64,000 bases of DNA from Bacillota bacterium (GTDB lineage: Bacteria > Bacillota > Clostridia > Christensenellales > JAEXRW01): NCBI GenBank assembly GCA_023454175.1, contig JAEXRW010000036.1, positions 62,001-126,000 on the forward strand. Reading direction: 5' to 3'. Position 1 is the first letter of the stretch; every line of letters starts with the position of its first letter. The notes beneath the pieces are model-generated. The model was given only the letters and a program-made list of their open reading frames with translations, was not told the origin of the DNA and searched no databases. Position numbers and translations under genes: made by a program. Below, piece by piece: positions 17,133 to 25,408 of this stretch.

Positions 17133-18176
17133 ATGAAAGCAGCCTATTTCTATGAGCCCGGCCGCATGGCCGTGGAAAATGTGGATATTCATCAGATCAA
17201 AGACAGTGAGCTTCTCGTGCGCGTGCATGCCGCGTCCATCTGCGGCACGGATATGCGCATCATGAAATACGGGCACTTCCGGATCCCCAAAGGCGACCGC
17301 CGTGTGCTGGGGCATGAGATCGCCGGGGAGATCGTGCAGGTGGGCAGGCTCATCGAAGGGTATCGGGAAGGCGACCGCATCACGCTCACGCCGAATATCG
17401 GCTGCGGGGTGTGCGAATTCTGCCGTGACGGGTACAATAACATGTGCCCCGACTACGAAGCCTTCGGCATCAGCATCGACGGCGGTTTCCAGGAGTACCT
17501 GCGGGTGCCCCATATCGCCGTCAAGGGGGGCAATATCTTCCCCATCCCTGCCCACCTCTCCTATGAAGAGGCCGTGCTTGTGGAGCCTTTGTCCTGCTGC
17601 CACAATGCGCTGCGATCGGTGAATACCTCCTACCAGGATACGGTGCTCGTCATCGGCGCCGGGCCCATCGGCGCGCTCCATGCAGCGCTCAATAAGATCG
17701 CCGGCGCCAAAAAAGTCATCGTGGCGGATATCCGCCAGGAACGGCTGGATATGATCCGGGATTTCGGCGCGGATGTCACCATCAATTCAAAAGAGCTCGA
17801 CCTCAGGCAGGCCGTCATGGAGGAGACCCATGGCAGGGGCGTGGATGTAGTCATCACGGCCGCCTCCGTGCCTGCGCTCCAGACGCTGGCGGTGGAGCTT
17901 TTGGCCACGCATGGCCGCGTGAATTTCTTCGGCGGACTCGGCGCCAATAACCCGGTGCTGATCGATACCAACCTGGTCCATTACAAAGGGCTGAAGCTGG
18001 TGGGCACCACGGGCTCCACCAATTCGGACTATTTCAAAAGCCTCACCATCGTCTCCGAAGGCCGCATCGATATGAAAAAGCTGGTCAGCGCCACCTATCC
18101 CATTGACCGCATCGGGGAAGCGTTTGCCTACGCTGCTTCGGGTGAAGGGCTCAAGACGCTGATCGTCAACAAATAA
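17133..18176 (+). CDS. Zinc-dependent medium-chain (sorbitol-type) dehydrogenase
   Basis: A 347-residue MDR polyol dehydrogenase with catalytic zinc ligands in SICGTDMRIM and GHEIAGE, structural-zinc cysteines in CGVCEFCRDGYNNMC, and the nucleotide-binding turn VIGAGPIGALHAA. GGGGGATTGT precedes the ATG. It is the counterpart of 12794-13831 in the mirror-image operon. The two are similar throughout, including GG(L) near residue 260 and the NLVHYK segment. Probably oxidises a sugar alcohol at a secondary carbon using NAD+. Confidence 0.9.
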   Translation: MKAAYFYEPGRMAVENVDIHQIKDSELLVRVHAASICGTDMRIMKYGHFRIPKGDRRVLGHEIAGEIVQVGRLIEGYREGDRITLTPNIGCGVCEFCRDGYNNMCPDYEAFGISIDGGFQEYLRVPHIAVKGGNIFPIPAHLSYEEAVLVEPLSCCHNALRSVNTSYQDTVLVIGAGPIGALHAALNKIAGAKKVIVADIRQERLDMIRDFGADVTINSKELDLRQAVMEETHGRGVDVVITAASVPALQTLAVELLATHGRVNFFGGLGANNPVLIDTNLVHYKGLKLVGTTGSTNSDYFKSLTIVSEGRIDMKKLVSATYPIDRIGEAFAYAASGEGLKTLIVNK

Positions 18177-18196
18177 CTGCATGGAGGTTGAGCATC

Positions 18197-19696
18197 ATGG
18201 GTAAAAAGTACATCCTTTCCTTTGATTCGGGCACGACCAGCTGCCGTTCCATCGTCTATGACCATGATGGCAGTATCGTTTCCGAAGCCCACCAGGAATT
18301 CCCCCAGCTGTATCCCAAACCCGGCTGGGTGGAGCACGATCCCATGGATATCTGGAATGCCCAGTATGCCACCGCCAGGAGCGCTTTGAGCAAGGCGGGC
18401 GTGGACCCGCGGGATGTTTCCGCCATCGGCATAACGAACCAGCGGGAGACCACCGTCATCTGGGACCGCCGTACCGGCGCGCCCGTATACAATGCCATTG
18501 TCTGGCAGAGCAGGCAGTCCGCGGACATCTGCGATGATCTGAAAGCCAGGGGCCTTTCCCAGTATGTAAAGGAAAATACCGGCCTTCTCATCGACGCCTA
18601 TTTTTCGGGTTCCAAGATCAAATGGATCCTGGACAAAGTGCCGGATGCCAGGAAAAAGGCGGAAAACGGCGACCTGGCGTTTGGGACCATCGACTCCTGG
18701 CTCATCTGGAAACTGACGGGGGGAAAGGCGCACGTCACCGATTATTCCAATGCCTCCCGCACCATGCTTTTCAATATTAACAAGGTTGATTGGGACCCTT
18801 TCATGCTCGAACAGCTCGAGGTCCCGCGCTGCATCCTTCCCGGCGCGTGTGAATCCAGCCAGGTGTATGGCACGACCGATGAGAGCCTGTTCGGGGGTGC
18901 CTGCATCCCTGTTGCATCATCTGTAGGCGACCAGCAGGCGGCCCTTTTTGGCCAGGCCTGTTTCAGCGCCGGCCTTGCAAAGGCCACCTATGGCACCGGC
19001 GGCACGCTGCAGATGAATACGGGCGTCAAACCGGTCTTTTCACAAAACGGGATGCTTGCTTCTGTGGCATGGGGCCTCCGGGGCCGGGTGGAGTATTCGC
19101 TGGAGGGGCTTCTCTATGTCGTCGGGGCCGCGGTACAGTGGCTGCGGGACGAGATGCGTTTCTTCGCGGACTCAGCGGATTCCGAGTATTTCGCCTCCAA
19201 GGTGGGCGATACCAACGGCGTCTATTTCGTTCCCGCGTTCGTCGGGATGTCGGCGCCTTATTGGGACCAGTACGCCCGCGGCGCCATTCTGGGCTTGACC
19301 AGGGGTGCCGGGAGGAATCATATCATTCGCGCCACCATCGAGTCCATGGCCTACCAGATCCGGGACGTGCTGGACTGCATGGAGCAGGACTCCGGCATCA
19401 AAAACAAGGAGCTCAAGGTGGATGGCGGTGCGTGCAGGAATAATTTCCTCATGCAGTTCCAGGCGGACATCTTGAATGTGCCGGTCGTGCGCCCGAAAAT
19501 CGTCGAGACCACCTCGCGCGGCGCCGCCTTCCTTGCCGGCCTTGCCACCGGCTTCTGGAAAGATCAAAATGAGCTCGTCAGCTCCTTTGTCCTGGACAGG
19601 CGGTTCGAGCCCTCCATGGATGAGGAAAGGCGGGTGCGGCTTTATAAAGGATGGAAAAAGGCCGTACAGCGCGTACTGGACTGGGAAGAGCATTGA
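18197..19696 (+). CDS. FGGY-family kinase, glycerol/erythritol kinase-like
   Basis: A 499-residue kinase closely related in layout to 11259-12764. Motifs: SFDSGTTSCRSIVYD at the start, NQRETTVIWDRRTGAP near residue 81, VGDQQAALFGQ for phosphate-2 and DGGACRNNFLMQFQADI for the adenosine loop. The ATG at 18197 lies 9 nt after GGAGG; the in-frame TTG at 18188 touches the ribosome binding site and was rejected. It should phosphorylate a polyol or ketose produced by the two dehydrogenases just upstream. Specificity unknown. Confidence 0.9.
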   Translation: MGKKYILSFDSGTTSCRSIVYDHDGSIVSEAHQEFPQLYPKPGWVEHDPMDIWNAQYATARSALSKAGVDPRDVSAIGITNQRETTVIWDRRTGAPVYNAIVWQSRQSADICDDLKARGLSQYVKENTGLLIDAYFSGSKIKWILDKVPDARKKAENGDLAFGTIDSWLIWKLTGGKAHVTDYSNASRTMLFNINKVDWDPFMLEQLEVPRCILPGACESSQVYGTTDESLFGGACIPVASSVGDQQAALFGQACFSAGLAKATYGTGGTLQMNTGVKPVFSQNGMLASVAWGLRGRVEYSLEGLLYVVGAAVQWLRDEMRFFADSADSEYFASKVGDTNGVYFVPAFVGMSAPYWDQYARGAILGLTRGAGRNHIIRATIESMAYQIRDVLDCMEQDSGIKNKELKVDGGACRNNFLMQFQADILNVPVVRPKIVETTSRGAAFLAGLATGFWKDQNELVSSFVLDRRFEPSMDEERRVRLYKGWKKAVQRVLDWEEH

Positions 19697-19807
19697 TAAT
19701 CTGCCTGAATGGGCAATTGCTGGTTGTTTTCCAGGGAGTATGTTGTTATAATTAACTGATTATGCTGCCTAATATCTGTCAATTTCACTTGAGGGAGGTA
19801 AGGCTTC

Positions 19808-20713
19808 GTGGATGATCCGCGCATCGCCGAACGCAATATCCTGAGCCATATATATAAAGAATCGGCATATCTCAACCCCGCTTTGCGCAGGATAGCCGAT
19901 TATATCCTCGAACATCCCGAAGAGTGCAAGACCATCACCATACAGGAGCTGGCCGCGCTCTGCGGGGTTGCCGAGTCCACCGTTACGCGTTTTGTCAGGG
20001 AGATCGGGCTCAATAATTACCAGACCCTGAAAATAGGCCTTGCCGAGGCGCTTTCCTCCGCGGATACTGCCGGCCAGTCTTTCGAGGAGAATAATATCTA
20101 CGAAGATATTTCCCGTCATGACACCATGGCCAATATTTTGGACAAGGTCGTATACCGGAATATCCAGACCCTCAACGAGACCAAACAGCGCATCAACATG
20201 GAGGAGCTGCAAAAAGCGGTGGATGCCATTGAGCAGGCCGATACGCTGCTTTTCGCCTGCATCGGTTCATCCAGTGTGGCAGGGGAAGAAGCGGTCATGC
20301 GGTTCACGCGCGCAGGTAAAAAGTGCATCCTTTTCAAGGACGAGGCGCTGAAGCTCATGTCGGCTGCCATAGCCGCGCCGCATGATGTGCTCATCGGCAT
20401 CAGTAATTCAGGCAAATCCCTCACCGTGGTCAATGCCCTCAGGGTCGCGCAGGAAAAAGGGGTCCGTACGATCGGGATCACATCCTTTGAAGACTCCCCC
20501 TTGGTGAAATATTCAGACATCGCCCTGTTCACCCCCACCAAGATACCGGCCCACAGTTCGGGATTGTACTGGGAGGCCACCACCTCCAAGACCGCGCAGA
20601 TCCTGCTGATCGATATCATCTATGCCTGCTATGCGGTCAAGACCTTTGAAGCCACACTGCAGGCGCTGGAGGATACCTACCTCGCCGCCAGGGATACGCG
20701 CGTAAACAAATAG
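19808..20713 (+). CDS. RpiR/MurR-family transcriptional regulator
   Basis: A 301-residue regulator with an N-terminal HTH_6 domain (LAALCGVAESTVTRFVR, about residues 42-58) and a C-terminal SIS sugar-phosphate-sensing domain (CIGSSSVAGEEAVMRF and IGISNSGKSLTVVNAL). GTG start preceded by GAGGGAGGT. Last gene of the plus polyol operon and followed by a strong terminator. RpiR proteins sense sugar phosphates and act as repressor or activator, so a phosphorylated intermediate of this pathway is the likely effector. The 54-bp AT-rich elements are candidate targets. Confidence 0.93.
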   Translation: MDDPRIAERNILSHIYKESAYLNPALRRIADYILEHPEECKTITIQELAALCGVAESTVTRFVREIGLNNYQTLKIGLAEALSSADTAGQSFEENNIYEDISRHDTMANILDKVVYRNIQTLNETKQRINMEELQKAVDAIEQADTLLFACIGSSSVAGEEAVMRFTRAGKKCILFKDEALKLMSAAIAAPHDVLIGISNSGKSLTVVNALRVAQEKGVRTIGITSFEDSPLVKYSDIALFTPTKIPAHSSGLYWEATTSKTAQILLIDIIYACYAVKTFEATLQALEDTYLAARDTRVNK

Positions 20714-20744
20714 TACATAAAGAAAATGCGTATTCAATAACTAT

Positions 20745-20770
20745 CCCCCGGCATCGCCGGGGGTATTTCT
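20745..20770 (+). terminator. Terminator of the plus polyol operon
   Basis: Perfect 8-bp stem CCCCCGGC / GCCGGGGG with a 3-nt loop followed by TATTTCTT, 32 bp after the RpiR stop codon. Confidence 0.85.
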
Positions 20771-21222
20771 TAAAAGCAATGCACTTTCTGCATTGCTATG
20801 CAAAGCCCTTTATTACGCGCGCACAAAGTGCGCGATGCCACAGCCTTAAGGGCGTTTGTACGGTCTGTCACTTGCGAATTTTAACTTTCTCTCAGATTTT
20901 GCTTTTGCCAATATTAGTATCTTTTTTCGGTCTTCTACGACTACGTTCCTTACAGGAGTGGTGCGGGGTCTGGGTCGCAGCCAGTGACGGCTATACAATG
21001 GCTTAACCGCTGGTAATGATGACGATCAACGCCAAAGGCGTTGGGTGATGTACCAATACCCGCCAGCCCTCTCCCTATTTATCCCCCTCCCGCGCCTAAA
21101 ATCATTTGTTGAGTCCCCTGTCTCTGCGCACGGGAGGGGGTGGGGGTGGGTACTGCAGTCATATTTAATATATAACTTACATTAACCTTTTAGGTTTCTG
21201 CGCATATCTGTAAGCTTTACCG
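20771..21222. other. Noncoding region rich in small inverted repeats
   Basis: No gene with a ribosome binding site is visible. Perfect hairpins occur at 20775-20797 (9-bp stem, AGCAATGCA) and 20818-20834 (7-bp stem, CGCGCAC), and a longer imperfect pair CCCCCTCCCGCGC / GCGCACGGGAGGGGG brackets about 21083-21145. The region separates convergent operons and resembles remnants of repeat elements more than a gene. Confidence 0.45.
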
Positions 21223-21250
21223 AACCCCGCGTCTAACACGGGGTTTCGAT

Positions 21251-21280
21251 ACAAAAAACCGGCGTAATGCCGGTTTCTTT
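21251..21280 (-). terminator. Terminator of the 4-hydroxybutyrate operon
   Basis: Minus strand: AAACCGGC, loop ATTAC, GCCGGTTT then TTT, a classic intrinsic terminator 41 bp after the MFS stop. A second stem of about 7 bp (21223-21247, AACCCCG type) follows downstream. Confidence 0.85.
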
Positions 21281-21320
21281 GATATGTCCCTTCTTTCATG
21301 TTGCTCGGAGTTGAATGTGT

Positions 21321-22577
21321 TTAGAGGCCGTGCGAACCGTTTGTTCTTCCCGCCTTTGCTCGTTTCAGGATGATGAATAAAGCGAATATCAGGCATAGCA
21401 GGCCCAGGCAGGCTATGCCGCTCCAGAACCATGCGTGCCACGGCGTCCTCCCCTCCGCCATGGAAGCGGCGACAAGGTTCCCGATGGGTGTGGAGCCCGC
21501 GAAGATGAAGGAGTATACGCTCACGGCTCTGCCCCTGTATTCCCCCGGCAGCCGGTCCTGCAGGGAAGCGTTGGTGAGGGTGGTCGTCGCCACGAAGGTG
21601 AACCCCGCGGCCAGAAGGCACATGACGGTAAGGAGGTAATCCCTTCCGAACCCGGTAAACAGCGTACACGCAGCCGCGATGAAGCAGACTGCCTCGAAAA
21701 AGCCTTTCTTCCGGCTCACGCCATGCGTCAGCACCGTGAAGACCGAGCCCAGGATGGCGCCTATGCCGATCCACATCATTAATATGCCCCCGCCCGCCTC
21801 GCTGAGGCCCAGGGAATCCCGCGCGGTGAGCGGTATGAGGATGTTATAATTGGCTACCAGCGTCATCACCACGAAGGCGCTGATCACCATCCGCAGCAGG
21901 ACCCTGTCCTTTGCGATCTGTCTGAATCCTGCCGCCATGTCTCGTAATATATTCGCCTTTGGGATGGCGGGTTGGATGCGCCCCGATTTGGAGGCGCCGG
22001 TGATGCCGATGAAGGGGATGAAGGTCAGCGCGTTAAATAGGAGCGCCCACCCGGTGCCGGCATATTGCATGATGAACCCCGCCGCCAGGGGCCCCAGGAT
22101 CCTGGCGATGTTGGATGCGGTTGCGTTAAGCGCCAGGGCATTGCGCACTGCGCCGCCCGGCACCATCTCCCCGATGAAGGTATGGCGCGCGGTCAGGTCA
22201 AACGCCATGAGCACCCCGTATGTGATGGAACCGGCCAGGAGGAATCCATAGGTCATCCAGCCCGCAAAGCACGCAGCCGCCAGGATACAGGAAAGGACCA
22301 TCATCAGGATCTCGGAGAAAAGCAGGATGCTCCGCTTCTTCATCCGGTCGATGAGTGCGCCCGCAGGCAGCGTCAGCAGCGTCATGGGGATATATGTGGC
22401 AAAACCCAGCACGCCCTGCATCATGGTAGTATCCGATATCTGCATCCCCACCCAGGCGAGCGTGAAGGATTGCGCCCACGCCCCCATGGAGGAAAGGAAT
22501 TGGGTGCCCAGGTACGCGCGGAATCCGCCGCACCGTAATGCAGGCACCCATTTCTCTATTAATTGATGGTTTTTCAT
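21321..22577 (-). CDS. MFS transporter
   Basis: A 418-residue major facilitator with about twelve hydrophobic segments, of the MFS_3/EntS-like exporter group. The loop after helix 2 carries LIDRMKKRS, the conserved acidic/basic motif of the superfamily. The ATG at 22577 directly follows the dehydrogenase stop; a TTG two codons earlier is an alternative. It is the last gene of the ten-gene operon. It may export a fermentation product or an unused intermediate, or be a passenger; substrate is not predictable. Homologous exporters handle siderophores, drugs and sugars. Confidence 0.85.
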   Translation of the reverse strand: MKNHQLIEKWVPALRCGGFRAYLGTQFLSSMGAWAQSFTLAWVGMQISDTTMMQGVLGFATYIPMTLLTLPAGALIDRMKKRSILLFSEILMMVLSCILAAACFAGWMTYGFLLAGSITYGVLMAFDLTARHTFIGEMVPGGAVRNALALNATASNIARILGPLAAGFIMQYAGTGWALLFNALTFIPFIGITGASKSGRIQPAIPKANILRDMAAGFRQIAKDRVLLRMVISAFVVMTLVANYNILIPLTARDSLGLSEAGGGILMMWIGIGAILGSVFTVLTHGVSRKKGFFEAVCFIAAACTLFTGFGRDYLLTVMCLLAAGFTFVATTTLTNASLQDRLPGEYRGRAVSVYSFIFAGSTPIGNLVAASMAEGRTPWHAWFWSGIACLGLLCLIFALFIILKRAKAGRTNGSHGL

Positions 22578-22579
22578 GT

Positions 22580-23419
22580 TCAATATGTGAAAAAACCTTT
22601 TCCCGTTTTGCGTCCCAGCCTGCCTGCCCGCACCATCTTTTTCAAAAGCTGCGCCGGCCGGTATTTGGGGTCGCCCGTCTCCTTGTAAAGCGTCTCCAGG
22701 ATGGCCAGGGATACGTCGTTTCCCACCAGATCCGAAAGCGCTAGCGGCCCCATGGGATGGTTGGCCCCCAGCGTCATGGCCTTGTCGATATCTTCAGCGC
22801 TGGCCAGCCCCTCGGAAAGCACCAGCACCGCCTCATTGATCATGGGGATCAATAGACGGTTCACGACGAACCCCGGTGCCTCGGCCACTTTGACGGGTTC
22901 CTTGCCCATGGCTTTGGCGGTCTCGATGATCTTCTCCATGGTCTCAGGAGTCGTCTCCGCGCCGCTGATGACTTCCACCAGTTTCATCACGGGCGCCGGG
23001 TTGAAAAAGTGCATGCCGGCCACCCTGCCCGGGTTTTTTGTCGCCGCTGCGATCTCGGTCACGGAAAGGGAGGATGTGTTTGTCGCCAGGATGGCATCCG
23101 GCTGGCACAGGGCGTCCAGCCTGGAGAATATCTCCTTTTTGATCGCCATGTTCTCCGCCGCCGCTTCGATGACGATATCGCTGCCTGCAGCTTTCTGCAG
23201 GTCGGCTGTGGTGGTTATCCTGCCCAGCACCGCGTTTTTCTCCTCCTCGGCCATTTTCCCCTTTTCCACCAGTTTGGAGAGGCCCTTTTCGATCTTCTTT
23301 TTGCCCCCCGCCGCCAGGTCCTCCGATAGGTCGCAGATCAGGGTATCGTGGCCCGCGCCCGCAAATACCTGCGCGATGCCTGCCCCCATGGTGCCCGCAC
23401 CGATGATGAATGCCTTCAT
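22580..23419 (-). CDS. hbd: 3-hydroxybutyryl-CoA dehydrogenase
   Basis: A 279-residue NAD(P)-dependent 3-hydroxyacyl-CoA dehydrogenase of clostridial Hbd type. The dinucleotide motif GAGTMGAGIAQ starts at residue 8, the catalytic His lies in GMHFFNPAPVMKLVE, and the C-terminal domain has the usual NRLLIPMINEA and MGPLALSDLVG. Length matches single-function Hbd. It interconverts 3-hydroxybutyryl-CoA and acetoacetyl-CoA, between the crotonase and thiolase encoded directly upstream. AGGAG precedes the ATG. In the degradative direction it yields NAD(P)H. Confidence 0.95.
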   Translation of the reverse strand: MKAFIIGAGTMGAGIAQVFAGAGHDTLICDLSEDLAAGGKKKIEKGLSKLVEKGKMAEEEKNAVLGRITTTADLQKAAGSDIVIEAAAENMAIKKEIFSRLDALCQPDAILATNTSSLSVTEIAAATKNPGRVAGMHFFNPAPVMKLVEVISGAETTPETMEKIIETAKAMGKEPVKVAEAPGFVVNRLLIPMINEAVLVLSEGLASAEDIDKAMTLGANHPMGPLALSDLVGNDVSLAILETLYKETGDPKYRPAQLLKKMVRAGRLGRKTGKGFFTY

Positions 23420-23432
23420 ATGCCCATCACTC

Positions 23433-24194
23433 CTATTTCTTCATGCCTTCCAGGAATCGTTTCATCCCGTCCTTTTGTTCGCTCGTGGCAAAACGTTCGC
23501 TGAAGAGCCGTGTCTCGGTCTCCTGCCCGGCTATTGTCCCGTTCTTGGATCCGGCATCCGCTGCAGCCTTTGCCGATGCGATTGCCCCCTTGGGCAGGGA
23601 AGCAATTTTAACTGCCAGCTCCCTTGCGTCATCCATCAGCTTTCCGGCTTCGCAGGCTTTCTCCGCAAGGCCTGTCTGCACCGCTTCCGCCGCCTTTACC
23701 CGGGTTCCGGTGAAGATCATATGCTTGGCTTTCCCCGGCCCGATTCGCCGTACCAGCTTCTGCGTGCCGCCCCACCCCGGGATGATGCCCAGCGTCACTT
23801 CGGGCAGTGCAAAGACGGCGTTTTCCGCCGCCAGGATTATATCACAGCTCAGGGCCAGTTCGCACCCGCCCCCCAGCGCGTAGCCGTTCACCGCCGCGAT
23901 CACCGGGCAGTGCATGGATTCCACCAACCCCATAACTTCCAGTCCCAGTTCGGCATATGAGCGCGCCTGTGATTCGTCCATGTCCGCCATCTCGGAGATA
24001 TCCGCGCCCGCTACAAAAGCTTTGTCGCCTTCCCCGGTCAGGATCAGACATCCCAGTTCGCTATCCTGTTCATTCTCTTTTAGAACGGCGATGAGTTCTT
24101 CCAGCGTTTCGCGGTTCAGCGCGTTGAGCTGTTTCGGGCGGCTGATGGTCAGGATCGCGATATTTCCGTCCTTTTTATATTGGATGTTTTGCAC
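23433..24194 (-). CDS. crt: Enoyl-CoA hydratase (crotonase)
   Basis: A 253-residue crotonase-fold hydratase converting crotonyl-CoA to 3-hydroxybutyryl-CoA. The oxyanion-hole regions AFVAGADISEM and GGGCEL are present, and the two catalytic Glu lie in CELALSCD and LPEVTLGIIPGWGG. The start is GTG at 24194 with AGGAGGAATAGCC upstream; reading further upstream only runs into the thiolase gene. The order thiolase-crotonase-Hbd is the standard C4 acyl-CoA set of clostridia, here placed downstream of a 4-hydroxybutyryl-CoA dehydratase that supplies crotonyl-CoA. Confidence 0.94.
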   Translation of the reverse strand: MQNIQYKKDGNIAILTISRPKQLNALNRETLEELIAVLKENEQDSELGCLILTGEGDKAFVAGADISEMADMDESQARSYAELGLEVMGLVESMHCPVIAAVNGYALGGGCELALSCDIILAAENAVFALPEVTLGIIPGWGGTQKLVRRIGPGKAKHMIFTGTRVKAAEAVQTGLAEKACEAGKLMDDARELAVKIASLPKGAIASAKAAADAGSKNGTIAGQETETRLFSERFATSEQKDGMKRFLEGMKK

Positions 24195-24205
24195 GGCTAT
24201 TCCTC

Positions 24206-25408
24206 CTATCTGCACAGGTGATCCCGCTCGATGATGATCGCTTCGCCCATGCCGCCGCCGATGCACAGGGAAGCCAGCCCGTACCGGAGCTCCTTTTTCA
24301 TCATCGCATGGCACAGTGTTACGAGGATTCTTGCGCCCGAGGCGCCGATCGGGTGCCCCAGGGCGATGGCCCCGCCGTTGGGGTTGACGATCTCCGGGTC
24401 TATTTTCAGTTCGTTCACCACGGCGATCGCCTGCGCCGCAAAGGCTTCATTGAGTTCAGCGCATTGGATGTCGGCCATGGTCAAACCGCATTTTTTCAGT
24501 GCTTTCTGGGTGGCAGGCACGGGCCCCATTCCCATATAGGCAGGGTCCACCCCCGCAGATCCCCATCCGGCGATGCGGAAGAGCGGTCTTAACTTTTTGG
24601 CCTTAACGGTTGCTTCGTCCGCCAGCACGATCGCCGCCGCCCCGTCGTTGATGCCCGAGCTGTTTCCGGCCGTCACGGTCCCGTCGGGTTTGAATGCCGG
24701 CCGCAGCTTTGCCAGTTTTTCGGTCGTGGTATCCCCCCGTACGTATTCGTCCGTCTCAAAGATCACCGGGTCCCCCTTTTTCTGCGGGATCACCACCGGC
24801 ACGATCTCGTCTTTGAACTGCCCGTTTTGGATGGCTTTGGACGCTTTCCCCTGGGACCTGCAGGCATACGCGTCCTGTTCTTCCCGCGATATTTTGTAGG
24901 TATTGGCGATGTTCTCGGCGGTGATGCCCATGTGCACATTGCCGAATACGTCCCACAGCCCGTCGTTGATCATGGAGTCGGTCACCTTGTCCTCCCCCAT
25001 TTTGAAGCCCCAGCGGTGGGCTTTCAAAAGGTACGGCGCGCTGCTCATGCTCTCCACGCCGCCGCCGATGGTGCAGGCAGCGTCGCCCGCCAGGATGGTC
25101 TGTGCCGCCAGGATCACGGCCCGCAGCCCCGAGCCGCATACCTTGTTGATGGTCTGGGCCGGTGTCTCGCAGGGGATGCCCGCCTTCACGGCGCATTGCC
25201 GGGCGATATTCTGGCCCAGCCCTGCCTGCAGGATGCACCCCATGGTCACTTCCCCGATCTCGGCCGGGGAGAGGCCCGCGCGCGCGATCGCTTCCCGGAT
25301 GGCGGTAGACCCCAGCTCCGCGGCAGGCACGTCTTTGAGCGCCCCGCCAAAGCTGCCGATCGCCGTCCTGCACGCCGCCACCGCATAGATATTTGCCATA
25401 TTGCTCAT
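24206..25408 (-). CDS. thlA: Acetyl-CoA C-acetyltransferase (thiolase)
   Basis: A 400-residue type II thiolase that cleaves acetoacetyl-CoA with CoA into two acetyl-CoA (or condenses two). The nucleophilic Cys91 is in NKVCGSGLRA, the His is in GHPIGASGARI and the second Cys in CIGGGMGEA. GGAGGAGCTATCC precedes the ATG, which overlaps the CoA-transferase stop by ATGA. With Hbd and crotonase it completes conversion of crotonyl-CoA to acetyl-CoA. Confidence 0.95.
   Translation of the reverse strand: MSNMANIYAVAACRTAIGSFGGALKDVPAAELGSTAIREAIARAGLSPAEIGEVTMGCILQAGLGQNIARQCAVKAGIPCETPAQTINKVCGSGLRAVILAAQTILAGDAACTIGGGVESMSSAPYLLKAHRWGFKMGEDKVTDSMINDGLWDVFGNVHMGITAENIANTYKISREEQDAYACRSQGKASKAIQNGQFKDEIVPVVIPQKKGDPVIFETDEYVRGDTTTEKLAKLRPAFKPDGTVTAGNSSGINDGAAAIVLADEATVKAKKLRPLFRIAGWGSAGVDPAYMGMGPVPATQKALKKCGLTMADIQCAELNEAFAAQAIAVVNELKIDPEIVNPNGGAIALGHPIGASGARILVTLCHAMMKKELRYGLASLCIGGGMGEAIIIERDHLCR

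Noticed and set aside
16332..17681. A 449-codon minus-strand open frame opposite two dehydrogenases
   Set aside because: Antisense shadow of the zinc dehydrogenases at 15973 and 17133, low-complexity His/Asp/Gly content and no start signal.
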